Of a DNA stretch of 64,000 nucleotides, positions 25,131 through 32,715 are shown one piece after another (position 1 is the first letter of the stretch; each line of letters opens with the position of its first letter). A model generated the notes under the pieces. That model did no database searches. It was not told the origin of the DNA and saw nothing but the letters and a program-made list of their open reading frames with translations. The stretch is from Effusibacillus consociatus (lineage in GTDB: Bacteria; Bacillota; Bacilli; Tumebacillales; Effusibacillaceae). Position numbers and translations under genes: made by a program. The stretch is from contig NZ_JBHSHC010000052.1 of NCBI RefSeq assembly GCF_042652925.1, positions 38,209 to 102,208 of the forward strand, read 5' to 3'.

Positions 25131-25271
25131 ATGAACCGGAATTTGTTCAAAGGACGTATCGTTCGTCTGTTACTGGCCGGCATTCTTATCTGTACCGGTG
25201 CCGGATGGGGATACTATCACTTCGTGATGACACCCCAATACGACTCGGTGACCAATGCAACCAGGCTCTAG
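25131..25271 (+). CDS. 46-residue single-pass membrane protein downstream of sigF
   Basis: An ORF with GGGAGGAG eight bases before its ATG. The peptide has a basic N-terminus, a hydrophobic segment (residues about 11-30, VRLLLAGILICTGAGWGYY) and a polar tail ending TNATRL. It is followed at once by an intrinsic terminator, so it looks like the last gene of the spoIIA-sigF transcript. It does not resemble any protein I know. A forespore or septal membrane location is plausible from its context only. Confidence 0.55.
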   Translation: MNRNLFKGRIVRLLLAGILICTGAGWGYYHFVMTPQYDSVTNATRL

Positions 25272-25274
25272 AAG

Positions 25275-25313
25275 AATGCCTTTAGCGGAACTTTTCTGCT
25301 AAAGGCATTTTCA
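25275..25313 (+). terminator. Terminator of the spoIIA-sigF operon
   Basis: AATGCCTTTAGC (25275-25286) pairs with GCTAAAGGCATT (25298-25309), followed by T residues. Confidence 0.85.
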
Positions 25314-25345
25314 TGTTATTGGGGGCAGTTTCCAACAGGAAACTG

Positions 25346-25375
25346 GCATAGGAGGCAAGCCATGGAGGGATTCTA
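25346..25375 (+). promoter_or_regulatory. Sigma-G-like promoter of the spoVA operon
   Basis: GCATA (25346-25350) is followed by an 18-base spacer and GATTCTA (25369-25375), close to the sigma-G consensus (GNATR, 18 bases, CATNNTA). It lies 36 bases before spoVAC. The Bacillus spoVA operon is a sigma-G operon. Confidence 0.6.
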
Positions 25376-25410
25376 AAGAAACACGAAGAGTCTTGCGAGG
25401 AGGTTCATCA

Positions 25411-25869
25411 ATGATTGCAAGTGGTCCCAAAAATCAGGAAGCGTATAAGAAATTTGCCAAAGAACGCACACCTCAACGACCTTTATACAAAAATGTGGTG
25501 CGGGCGTTCCTTGCGGGGGGCACGATCTGTCTAATCGGTCAAGCAATCCAGACATTTTACACTACTTACTTCAACTTTACAGAACGATCTGCCAGCAATC
25601 CGACAGTCGCTACTTTAATATTCATTTCGGTGCTCTTAACCGGGCTCGGGGTTTACGATCGGATCGGTCAATGGGCGGGAGCCGGCTCTGCAGTTCCGGT
25701 CACGGGATTTGCGAATGCAATGGCCTCTTCGGCACTCGAGTATAAAAGTGAAGGATATGTCTTGGGAGTCGCGGGAAACATGTTTAAACTGGCCGGACCA
25801 GTGATTGTATACGGGACAGTGGCAGCGTTTGTAGTTGCGTTAATTCGGTTTGTTATTGAGAGGCTGTAA
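25411..25869 (+). CDS. spoVAC: Stage V sporulation protein AC (dipicolinate channel subunit)
   Basis: A 152-residue polytopic membrane protein with several hydrophobic segments. Family features are AFLAGGTICLIGQAIQ, GLGVYDRIGQWAGAGSAVPVTGFANAM and SALEYKSEGYVLGVAGNMFKL. SpoVAC is part of the inner spore membrane SpoVA channel that moves Ca-dipicolinic acid into the forespore and out at germination. The ATG at 25411 follows GGAGG. It begins a four-gene operon. Confidence 0.95.
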   Translation: MIASGPKNQEAYKKFAKERTPQRPLYKNVVRAFLAGGTICLIGQAIQTFYTTYFNFTERSASNPTVATLIFISVLLTGLGVYDRIGQWAGAGSAVPVTGFANAMASSALEYKSEGYVLGVAGNMFKLAGPVIVYGTVAAFVVALIRFVIERL

Positions 25870-25884
25870 AGGGGGCTGCCAACG

Positions 25885-26904
25885 ATGGGGAAATTGGGAA
25901 AACAATCATGGAAATTTGAGAATCAACCGCGTTTGTTGGCTTCGGCCGCAGTAGGCGGACCTAAGGAAGGGCAAGGTCCGCTGCGGAATGATTTTGACGT
26001 GATACATGACGATTCCTATGTGGGACAAAAGAACTGGGAAAAAGCAGAGGAGCAATTGCTGCAAGAATCCATTCAGTTGGCAGTGAAAAAGGGAGGAATC
26101 CAGCAGAGCCAAGTCGATCTGATTCTCGCGGGGGACCTGATTAATCAAATCACGATTTCCAGCTTTTCTGCCCGAACGATTGGAACTCCTTATCTCGGCA
26201 TATTCGGTGCATGTTCGACTTCCATGGAAGGTCTGGCGCTAGCCGCTCAATTGGTGGATTCAGGGTTTGCCGACTATGCTGTAGCCGCTACTTCAAGCCA
26301 TAACTCAACAGCGGAACGTCAGTTTCGTTATCCGACCGAATACGGGGGCCAGAAGCCCAGTTCAGCCCACTGCACGGTAACGGGCGCAGGAGCCGCCCTG
26401 GTCGGAAAGGGATTGCAGGGACCTCTCATTACATATGCCACGATCGGAAAAGTGGTGGACATGGGAATCAAAAATCCTTGGGAAATGGGTCCAGCTATGG
26501 CACCGGCGGCAGTTGACACGATTGTGGCTCATTTTCAGGATACCGGGAGAACTCCGGATGATTATGATCTGATCGTTACGGGAGATTTGGCCAGGGTCGG
26601 GCATCCGATTGCCCAGGAACTGCTTGAGACACAAGGGTATCGCATGAAGGACAAATTTTCGGATTGCGGAATCCTGATTTTTGATCCCGATCAGTCCGAA
26701 GTTTTCTCCGGAGGCAGCGGTTGTGCATGTTGTGCCGCTGTTACTTACGGACACCTGATGAAAAGGATGTCGAAAGGGGAGTTAAACCGAATTTTGGTGA
26801 TTGCAACGGGGGCACTGTTATCCCCTTTGTCGGTGCAGCAAGGAGAGACGATTCCGTGCATAGCGCATGCGGTTGCGATTGAAGCAGGGGGTGTTGACAA
26901 ATGA
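25885..26904 (+). CDS. spoVAD: Stage V sporulation protein AD
   Basis: A 339-residue protein with a thiolase-like fold (FGACSTSMEGLALAAQLVDSG, SSHNSTAERQFRYPTEYG, GSGCACCAAVTYGH). SpoVAD binds dipicolinic acid at the inner spore membrane and is not an active thiolase. The ATG follows the spoVAC gene by 15 bases with AAAGGGGG ahead. Its stop overlaps the spoVAE start. Confidence 0.95.
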   Translation: MGKLGKQSWKFENQPRLLASAAVGGPKEGQGPLRNDFDVIHDDSYVGQKNWEKAEEQLLQESIQLAVKKGGIQQSQVDLILAGDLINQITISSFSARTIGTPYLGIFGACSTSMEGLALAAQLVDSGFADYAVAATSSHNSTAERQFRYPTEYGGQKPSSAHCTVTGAGAALVGKGLQGPLITYATIGKVVDMGIKNPWEMGPAMAPAAVDTIVAHFQDTGRTPDDYDLIVTGDLARVGHPIAQELLETQGYRMKDKFSDCGILIFDPDQSEVFSGGSGCACCAAVTYGHLMKRMSKGELNRILVIATGALLSPLSVQQGETIPCIAHAVAIEAGGVDK

Positions 26905-27251
26905 CCTTCTTATGGGCGTTCGTGATTGGCGGCTTGATATGCGTAATTGGGCAACTGCTTATGGATTTAACAACTCTTACACCTGCACATGTGATGGTGA
27001 TCCTGGTCTGTGCGGGCGCTGTGCTGGATGGTTTGGGTCTTTATGAGCCGCTGATAAAATTTGCAGGGGCGGGGGCGTCCGTACCCATAACCAGCTTCGG
27101 GAATGCATTGGTCCACGGAGCGATGCAGGAAGCGGAAATGCACGGGATTATCGGAATCATCACCGGGATCTTTGAAGTAACGAGCGCGGGGATTTCCGCG
27201 GCCATTATTTTCGGATTTCTCGCCAGCTTAGTGTTTCGGCCAAAAGGATAA
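26901..27251 (+). CDS. spoVAEB: Stage V sporulation protein AE (SpoVAEb type)
   Basis: A 116-residue, three- to four-helix membrane protein similar in layout to SpoVAC. It has GGLICVIGQLLMDLTTLTPA, LGLYEPLIKFAGAGASVPI and a C-terminal hydrophobic segment. It is part of the DPA channel. Its ATG overlaps the spoVAD stop (ATGA). Confidence 0.95.
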   Translation: MTFLWAFVIGGLICVIGQLLMDLTTLTPAHVMVILVCAGAVLDGLGLYEPLIKFAGAGASVPITSFGNALVHGAMQEAEMHGIIGIITGIFEVTSAGISAAIIFGFLASLVFRPKG

Positions 27252-27270
27252 TCCGTAAGGAGTGATCGGT

Positions 27271-27891
27271 ATGGCTTCCAATCAATCTGCAAGAAAGCGG
27301 AAGGTCATTCTCATTACAGACGGAGATAAAGTGGCCCGCAAGACTGTGGAAGAGGCAGCCCGGCAGGTGGGGGCACGAGTCATTTCACGATCCGCCGGCA
27401 ACCCGACCCCTTTAACGGGACATGAGATAGTTGATCTCGTTCACCAGGCAAAGCATGACCCTGTTATTGTAATGTTTGACGATAATGGGAATGGGGACGA
27501 GGGTTACGGGGAGAAAGCCCTGAGGGAGTTTGTATGCGATCCGTCTATCGAAGTGATTGGAGCTATCGCGGTTGCTTCAAATACCGAATTCGTTGATGGT
27601 ACACGAGTGGACTTTTCCTTTGATTTGGAAGGGAACATCGTAAGCGATGGAGTCGATAAGAACGGGGTTCCGTTAGGGCTTCGGGAACCCATCATAATGG
27701 GAGATACCGTAGATGTATTGACCGAGTGCAACGTGCCGATTGTAGTTGGAATCGGGGATATCGGCAAAATGTACGGCCACGATGCGTTTTATAAAGGAGC
27801 CCCGATTACAACCTCGGCAATACTGGAAATCCTGAAACGGAGTGGTTATGATGCCTCAAGCGCAGAAGAATACAGACATTCCTCCGAGTGA
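27271..27891 (+). CDS. spoVAEA: Stage V sporulation protein AEa
   Basis: A 206-residue soluble protein with VILITDGDKVARKTVEEAA, SAGNPTPLTGHEIVDL, MFDDNGNGDEGYGE and a GIGDIGKMYGHDA stretch, the conserved features of SpoVAEa. Its precise role in the SpoVA machinery is not known. AAGGAGTGAT precedes the ATG at 27271. The GTG nine bases earlier would lie inside that ribosome binding site. Confidence 0.9.
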   Translation: MASNQSARKRKVILITDGDKVARKTVEEAARQVGARVISRSAGNPTPLTGHEIVDLVHQAKHDPVIVMFDDNGNGDEGYGEKALREFVCDPSIEVIGAIAVASNTEFVDGTRVDFSFDLEGNIVSDGVDKNGVPLGLREPIIMGDTVDVLTECNVPIVVGIGDIGKMYGHDAFYKGAPITTSAILEILKRSGYDASSAEEYRHSSE

Positions 27892-27997
27892 ACAACATCT
27901 TCCGTTAGATAAACAAATAGAGGGCAACCTCGAGTTTTTTAAAAAGGTGCTTTTACATGTGGCCGTTGTTCCCGTTGAATATCCGAGCGTTTTTTGA
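27848..27997 (+). pseudogene. Possible remnant of spoVAF (first ~49 codons)
   Basis: A short ORF begins inside the end of spoVAEa and stops after 49 codons. Its sequence DIPPSEQHLPLDKQIEGNLE then FFKKVLLHV resembles the N-terminal 'K-x-x-x-NLxFLKxxLG' pattern of SpoVAF/GerA-type proteins. In Bacillus spoVAF lies exactly between spoVAEa and lysA, as this stub does. No further spoVAF sequence is recognisable before lysA. If the match is right, the gene has been lost by deletion. The alternative is a chance ORF. Confidence 0.35.
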
Positions 27998-28018
27998 TAT
28001 ATTTATCAGGTCACCAAT

Positions 28019-28111
28019 TCAATACATCAACAAAAGGCCGAGCATTGTCCATCCGTAGGACTCTGACCGCCAGCCGAACTGATATAAAATGGCAATCACA
28101 GTTATAGACAC
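28019..28111 (-). CDS. Candidate 30-residue hydrophobic ORF
   Basis: A GTG-started minus-strand ORF has GAGGG eight bases ahead. It encodes a peptide of the form SITVIAILYQFGWRSESYG followed by a second hydrophobic stretch, compatible with a tiny membrane protein. It lies in the 207-base gap before lysA. There is no homology evidence, so it is listed only as a possibility. Confidence 0.25.
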   Translation of the reverse strand: MSITVIAILYQFGWRSESYGWTMLGLLLMY

Positions 28112-28142
28112 TTCTATATTCCCTCTGGTGAAAAAAGCATGC

Positions 28143-28178
28143 TATAATGTCAGTCAATGGTTCATTGACTGACTTTTT
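28143..28178 (+). promoter_or_regulatory. lysA promoter -10 followed by an 11-bp perfect palindrome
   Basis: TATAAT (28143-28148) is followed immediately by GTCAGTCAATG, the loop GTT, and CATTGACTGAC (28149-28173), then five T. A clear -35 is not seen. The palindrome sits at or just after the expected transcription start. It could be an operator, a leader hairpin or an attenuator-like terminator. The lysA ribosome binding site follows at about 28188-28195. Confidence 0.55.
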
Positions 28179-28204
28179 GATTTTTAGGGAGAGGAGCTCA
28201 TCTC

Positions 28205-29530
28205 ATGTATCTTCATGGAACGAGCCGCATCAATGAAAAAGGCCACCTGGAAATCGGTGGATGCGATACAGTTGAGTTGGCCAAACAATTCGGAACCCCC
28301 TTGTATGTATATGACGAGACTTTGATCCGCAATATTTGCAGAGCTTACAAACAAGCGTTTGAGGAGAGCGGTTTGCGCTATCAGGTTGGCTACGCCTCCA
28401 AGGCATTCTGCACGTTAGCCATGTGCAGATTGGCTGTGGAAGAAGGATTGTCGTTGGATGTTGTTTCGGTCGGGGAATTGCATACTGCGGTGCAGGCCGG
28501 TTTTCCGGTGGAAAGGATTCACTTCCATGGCAACAATAAAACACCGGATGAAATCAAATATGCATTGGAAGTCGGAATCGGCGAATTTGTTGTGGACAAT
28601 TTTTACGAATTGGAGTTGTTGGGGGCCATGGCTTCCGAGGCGGGCAAAACTGCCACGATCCTGCTGCGGGTTACTCCCGGCATTGAAGCCCATACGCACG
28701 AGTATATCTCGACCGGTCAAGAGGACTCGAAGTTTGGCTTTGATGTGGGAAGCGGTCAGGCGCAAGAGGCGATTCTGTCCGCGCTGGAAACCAAAGGAGT
28801 TCGTTTGGCAGGTCTGCATTCGCATATCGGTTCGCAGATCTTTGAAACAGAAGGCTTTGCGGCGGCAATTGGTCGCGTCGCCGATCTTTATGAATGGACT
28901 GCACAGAAAGCCGGGGTTACTTTAACAAAAATCAATGTGGGAGGCGGGTTTGGCATCCGCTATAAGGACGAAGATACGCCATTGACACCCCAGGAATATG
29001 TACGCGCGATTGCGGATGCGGTGAAATCCGAGTTCGCGTTACGCGGTTTGGAGTTCCCGGAAGTTATTATTGAACCGGGGCGTTCGATCGTAGGGGCTGC
29101 AGGAACCACGCTCTACACAGTGGGATCGACCAAAACCATCCCGGGAGTCCGCAAATATGTAGCTGTAAACGGCGGCATGACAGACAATCCTCGTCCGGCT
29201 CTTTATCAGGCTGAGTATGAGGCCATTCTGGCGAACCGGGCTAGCGATCCGGCTGTTGAAACCGTATCAATTGCAGGAAAGTGCTGCGAAAGCGGAGACA
29301 TGCTGATCTGGGATATCGAATTGCCTGAGGTGAAGGCCGGCGATATTCTGGCTGTGTCCTGTACTGGTGCGTACAACTATTCAATGGCAAGCAACTACAA
29401 CCGGATCGGGCGACCCGCCGTGGTATTCGTCAAAGACGGGAAAGCGGACCTGGTCGTCAAGCGGGAATCGCTCCAGGATTTGATTCAATATGATCTGATC
29501 CCTGAACGGATGAAGGTCGGGTCACTTTAA
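28205..29530 (+). CDS. lysA: Diaminopimelate decarboxylase
   Basis: A 441-residue fold-type III PLP enzyme that converts meso-diaminopimelate to L-lysine and CO2, the last step of lysine synthesis. The PLP lysine is in VGYASKAFCT, near residue 66. Other family motifs are HFHGNNKTPDE, GLHSHIGSQIF, NVGGGFGI, EPGRSIVG, CCESGDML and CTGAYNYSMASNYN. It lies downstream of the spoVA genes, as in Bacillus, where dipicolinate and lysine share precursors. The ATG has GGGAGAGGAG ahead. Confidence 0.95.
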   Translation: MYLHGTSRINEKGHLEIGGCDTVELAKQFGTPLYVYDETLIRNICRAYKQAFEESGLRYQVGYASKAFCTLAMCRLAVEEGLSLDVVSVGELHTAVQAGFPVERIHFHGNNKTPDEIKYALEVGIGEFVVDNFYELELLGAMASEAGKTATILLRVTPGIEAHTHEYISTGQEDSKFGFDVGSGQAQEAILSALETKGVRLAGLHSHIGSQIFETEGFAAAIGRVADLYEWTAQKAGVTLTKINVGGGFGIRYKDEDTPLTPQEYVRAIADAVKSEFALRGLEFPEVIIEPGRSIVGAAGTTLYTVGSTKTIPGVRKYVAVNGGMTDNPRPALYQAEYEAILANRASDPAVETVSIAGKCCESGDMLIWDIELPEVKAGDILAVSCTGAYNYSMASNYNRIGRPAVVFVKDGKADLVVKRESLQDLIQYDLIPERMKVGSL

Positions 29531-29549
29531 TGGGATGTTTTATTTTTTT

Positions 29550-29580
29550 GCCGGCGGTAGACGGATGCCGCTGGCTTTTT
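29550..29580 (+). terminator. Terminator after lysA
   Basis: GCCGGCGG pairs with CCGCTGGC (one G-T pair) around a short loop, followed by six or more T. Confidence 0.75.
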
Positions 29581-29630
29581 ATATTGGGTTGCATACCCTT
29601 ATAGTAACGACGCGCTAAAGGGGTGAAAAA

Positions 29631-29768
29631 ATGGGTGCATTACTTGGAATGATGGCAACTTTGTTTCGATGGGCAGGAGCCTTTCGTGGATTATGGGCAT
29701 TCGTGGTTCCGTTTTGGGGCATGGTAAGAGGGTGGATGGGCAGAAGATCAGCTGCCGCTTTATCTTAA
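29631..29768 (+). CDS. 45-residue small hydrophobic protein
   Basis: An ORF with GGGGTGA seven bases ahead of its ATG and a strong terminator directly behind it. The peptide is rich in Trp, Phe, Met and Gly with evenly spaced Arg (for example ATLFRWAGAFRGLWAFVVPFWG), which suggests an amphipathic or membrane-associated helix. No family is recognised. GCATA at 29591-29595 could be part of a forespore promoter, but the -10 is unclear. Confidence 0.55.
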   Translation: MGALLGMMATLFRWAGAFRGLWAFVVPFWGMVRGWMGRRSAAALS

Positions 29769-29772
29769 TGGG

Positions 29773-29793
29773 GTCCCCTTGGGGACTTTTTTT
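29773..29793 (+). terminator. Terminator after the 45-residue ORF
   Basis: GTCCCC, a two-base loop and GGGGAC, followed by seven T. Confidence 0.85.
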
Positions 29794-29799
29794 ATTGAA

Positions 29800-29831
29800 A
29801 ACGCATGCTTTGTTGTGTCAAAGCATGCGTT
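29800..29831. repeat. 12-bp perfect inverted repeat
   Basis: AACGCATGCTTT (29800-29811) and AAAGCATGCGTT (29820-29831) are separated by eight bases, just beyond the end of the minus-strand carboxypeptidase gene. There is no good T-run on either strand, so it is at best a weak terminator or an mRNA 3'-end stabilising hairpin. Confidence 0.7.
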
Positions 29832-29836
29832 AACGG

Positions 29837-31078
29837 TTAATAATAGTTCCGGTAGTTCCGGAAATTTTGCACGCGCATTTCTTGCGCGGAGCGAACCCTC
29901 ATTCTCCGATAGAAAAATCCGATTAACAGCAGCGGTACAGGAAGCAGGGTGTACCACCATTTGAAAGCGGGGTTGATCTCAAGAGCTTGCAGAATCGATG
30001 CGGGAGCAGGTATTTCCCCCGCAGTAATTAACGGTACGGATCCAACGGATTGACCGTTTGCGAAAAATTCCAGTTTCCCAACAACGGTGCCGGCTGGGAT
30101 TGGAGGTTTTGCCGGAGCCTGTAATCGAACTTCGGATCGTATGTCAGGATTCTCATTGGGAGAAAAGGTGTAATACCAGTCAGAAGCAACTTTGACATCT
30201 GTTTTCAACTCGTCGCTGAACACCAGAGAACTCACAATTTGATCTTTGTCAGCATATTTTTTTGTTTCGAAATGATTGAATCCGTAATCCAGCAAAGCGG
30301 TGGAATCGAGCCGCACCGTCATTTTGGTTTCCATTTTCATCAGTGTGCCAATCAATTCGCGATCCCCGCGGATTGCCGAGACAACGATCGTTTGGCGGGC
30401 CTGATCGGTATAACCGGTTTTGACTCCATTCACGCCTTCGTAATTGTAAAGCATTGGATTGATATTATACAGCACCGATTCCCATTCTTTACCGTGCCAC
30501 GGACGAGTTTCTGTTTTCACGATTTCTCGGAATTTCGGGTTTTGCATTGCATATCGGCTAATCAGGGTCATATCATATGGAGTTGTATAGTGGTTCGGAT
30601 CGTGCAGTCCATTTGGGTTTACGAAATGCGAATTTTTTGCGCCCAGTTCCTTTGCCTTTTGATTCATCAACTCGGCAAACGATTCAACCGATCCGGAGAT
30701 ATGTTCAGCAATGGCAATCGCCGCATCGTTACCGGAATTCAACATCAGTCCGTACAGAAGATTCTCCATCGTCTGAGATTCGCCTTCCGCCAAGTACACA
30801 CGGTTGCCTTCTTGTTCCCGGGCAAGTTTGGAAGTTACTACTTGTTCATCCAGTCTGGAATTCTCCAATGCAATGATTGCAGTCAGGACCTTTGTGATGG
30901 AAGCCGGATAGAATCGTTCGTGGGGATTTTTTTCATACAGGATTTGGCCTGACTTCATATCCATAAGAAGAGCCCCTTCAGCTTCAACGGATGGCTTGCT
31001 CTCGGCAAAAGCAAATAGGGGCAGCATGGTTGCGATCAGCATGATGGCAAGTATCCAGATAATCAGTTTTCGGAACAT
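29837..31078 (-). CDS. D-alanyl-D-alanine carboxypeptidase (S11) with C-terminal membrane anchor
   Basis: A 413-residue protein with a signal peptide (residues 1-26), SITK in FYPASITKVLTA, SGN in LNSGNDAA and KTG in GVKTGYTDQARQ. A beta domain follows and then a C-terminal transmembrane helix (WWYTLLPVPLLLIGFFYRRMR) with a basic cytoplasmic tail. It removes terminal D-Ala from peptidoglycan. The true TM anchor replaces the amphipathic helix of PBP5, and resembles DacB-like proteins of spore formers. The ATG at 31078 is preferred since GGAG lies nine bases upstream; the ATG at 31084 would be only three bases from it. It is transcribed against the flanking lysA and rib genes and therefore has its own promoter. 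Confidence 0.9.
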   Translation of the reverse strand: MFRKLIIWILAIMLIATMLPLFAFAESKPSVEAEGALLMDMKSGQILYEKNPHERFYPASITKVLTAIIALENSRLDEQVVTSKLAREQEGNRVYLAEGESQTMENLLYGLMLNSGNDAAIAIAEHISGSVESFAELMNQKAKELGAKNSHFVNPNGLHDPNHYTTPYDMTLISRYAMQNPKFREIVKTETRPWHGKEWESVLYNINPMLYNYEGVNGVKTGYTDQARQTIVVSAIRGDRELIGTLMKMETKMTVRLDSTALLDYGFNHFETKKYADKDQIVSSLVFSDELKTDVKVASDWYYTFSPNENPDIRSEVRLQAPAKPPIPAGTVVGKLEFFANGQSVGSVPLITAGEIPAPASILQALEINPAFKWWYTLLPVPLLLIGFFYRRMRVRSAQEMRVQNFRNYRNYY

Positions 31079-31181
31079 ACGCATACACTCCAGGATGATT
31101 AAGTATAAAAACAATCTAGTATGAGGACATGCTTATTTTATTATGGTTTAATAGATATTGCAAATTACACTCTCATTACAC

Positions 31182-31210
31182 TTTACAGATCTCATACCGG
31201 CCGGTATACT
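31182..31210 (+). promoter_or_regulatory. Sigma-A promoter of the rib operon
   Basis: TTTACA (31182-31187), a 17-base spacer and TATACT (31205-31210), about 20 bases before the FMN riboswitch. Confidence 0.75.
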
Positions 31211-31230
31211 GAATACACACTCAATTGAAT

Positions 31231-31404
31231 AATCCTTCAGGGCAGGGTGAGGCTTAGAGCCAATTCCCGACCGGTGGTGATGCGGAGTAACCTCCGCTAA
31301 GTCCACGAGCCGATTTAGTAAGACATTTGGTAAGACTTACTAAAGAAGCAGGAGTTTGGTGAGAATCCAACACCGACGGTACAGTCCGGATGGGAGAAGG
31401 AGCC
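31231..31404 (+). ncRNA. FMN riboswitch (RFN element)
   Basis: The conserved RFN core is present in order: GGGCAGGGTGA, ATTCCCGACCGG, the variable stems, GAATCC, ACCGACGGTACAGTCCGGATG and GGAGAAGGAG. It senses flavin mononucleotide and switches off the downstream rib operon. Loop 2 carries an extra small hairpin, GGCT-TAG-AGCC at 31251-31261, absent from the compact Bacillus version. A strong terminator follows at 31501-31537. Confidence 0.95.
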
Positions 31405-31500
31405 AGCAAGGCATGGAAGATTCCACGCCTTATTTCAAGCTATGCTGAAAATCGGGATTTTATGTCCGCTTTTTGGTATTGCTTCTATTACGCTACTGGT

Positions 31501-31537
31501 ATGCCCTGAAGAGAAGTCTCTTCAGGGCATATTTTTT
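31501..31537 (+). terminator. Riboswitch-controlled terminator before ribD
   Basis: ATGCCCTGAAGAGA pairs perfectly with TCTCTTCAGGGCAT (31517-31530), followed by six T. It lies about 100 bases after the aptamer and 86 before ribD, so it is the likely expression platform. I could not work out the alternative antiterminator pairing by eye. Confidence 0.85.
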
Positions 31538-31622
31538 GCCCATCAAAGTGACGATAAAGCTCCGATGTTTATTCCGAGTACTTTGATGGGGACCCGAAAA
31601 ACATCGTGTGGAGATGACTGCG

Positions 31623-32711
31623 TTGACGGATCAAGAATATATGCAGCTTGCATTGGAAATTGCATCTGCTCCAAATGGGCGAACTTGGCCGAACCCGATG
31701 GTGGGGGCAGTGGTTGTGAACGAGGGCCGTATCGTAGGAATGGGAGCCCACCTGAAAGCCGGCGAACCGCACGCGGAAGTGCATGCGCTGAATATGGCCG
31801 GGGGTGCGGCAAGAGGGGGAACGATCTACGTGACTCTTGAACCCTGCAGCCATCATGGGCGTACACCTCCCTGTGCGGATCGAGTGATCGAATCGGGAGT
31901 CTCGCGTGTTGTCATCGCGATGCTCGACCCTAATCCTCTGGTTGCCGGACGGGGAGCAGATCGGATTCGGCGAGCCGGGATTAAAGTGGAAATAGGCGTG
32001 CTGGAAGAGGAATCCCGGAGAATGAATCAAGTCTGGATCACTTCGATCACCCGGCAACGCCCCTTTGTCTGGATGAAAGCGGCGATGACGCTCGACGGGA
32101 AGATTGCAACCGGGACAGGAGACAGCAAATGGATTACAAGCGAGGCGGCAAGACATGAGGTGCACCGGATGCGTGATCTGACGGATGCCATCCTCGTTGG
32201 CATTGGAACCGTACTTGCGGATGATCCGTATTTAACCACTCGACTGCCCGAAGGAGGACGCAATCCGGTGCGAGTAATTCTCGACAGCCGTTTGCGAGTA
32301 CCGGAAACCGCACATGTATTGGATCAAGCGGCACCAACCATAGTTGCCTGCGGGCAGGATGCGGATCCGGATAAAATCAATCGTCTGCGAAACAGAGGTA
32401 TCGAAATCGTCACGGTGCGACTGCAGGATGGCAAGGTGGATCTGAATGAACTCATGAATGAGCTTCATAAACGCCAGATTACACTATTGCTTGTCGAAGG
32501 CGGCGGAGAGGTCCACGGGGCATTCCTGGAAGCACAATTGATTGATAAGGTGACTATGTTCGTGGCACCCAAGCTGATCGGGGGAACGGGTCCTTCCCCG
32601 ATTGGAGGAAGCGGATTTTCCAGAATGGGAGATGCCGTTGAGCTCCAAAATATGAGTGTGGAAATGTTCGGAAGTGATCTTTCGATCACCGGATATCCTC
32701 TTTGGAGGTGA
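31623..32711 (+). CDS. ribD: Bifunctional riboflavin deaminase/reductase
   Basis: A 362-residue protein. Residues 1-145 are a cytidine deaminase-like domain with zinc ligands HAEVHAL and PCSHHGRTPPC. Residues about 150-362 are an NADPH-dependent reductase (FVWMKAAMTLDGKIATGTGD, LVEGGGEVHGAFL). It carries out steps two and three of riboflavin synthesis from GTP. A TTG at 31623 is favoured: it has GGAG eight bases ahead and gives the usual short N-terminus before YMQLALEIA. An ATG at 31614 is nearly on the ribosome binding site. First gene of ribD-ribE-ribBA-ribH. Confidence 0.95.
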   Translation: MTDQEYMQLALEIASAPNGRTWPNPMVGAVVVNEGRIVGMGAHLKAGEPHAEVHALNMAGGAARGGTIYVTLEPCSHHGRTPPCADRVIESGVSRVVIAMLDPNPLVAGRGADRIRRAGIKVEIGVLEEESRRMNQVWITSITRQRPFVWMKAAMTLDGKIATGTGDSKWITSEAARHEVHRMRDLTDAILVGIGTVLADDPYLTTRLPEGGRNPVRVILDSRLRVPETAHVLDQAAPTIVACGQDADPDKINRLRNRGIEIVTVRLQDGKVDLNELMNELHKRQITLLLVEGGGEVHGAFLEAQLIDKVTMFVAPKLIGGTGPSPIGGSGFSRMGDAVELQNMSVEMFGSDLSITGYPLWR

Positions 32712-32715
32712 AACG

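Noticed and set aside
27892..28142. Lysine riboswitch upstream of lysA
   Set aside because: None of the conserved L-box core segments is recognisable; only a short palindrome is present.
31442..31840. Possible leader ORF between the FMN riboswitch and ribD
   Set aside because: It passes through the terminator stem and runs out of frame into ribD; no convincing ribosome binding site.
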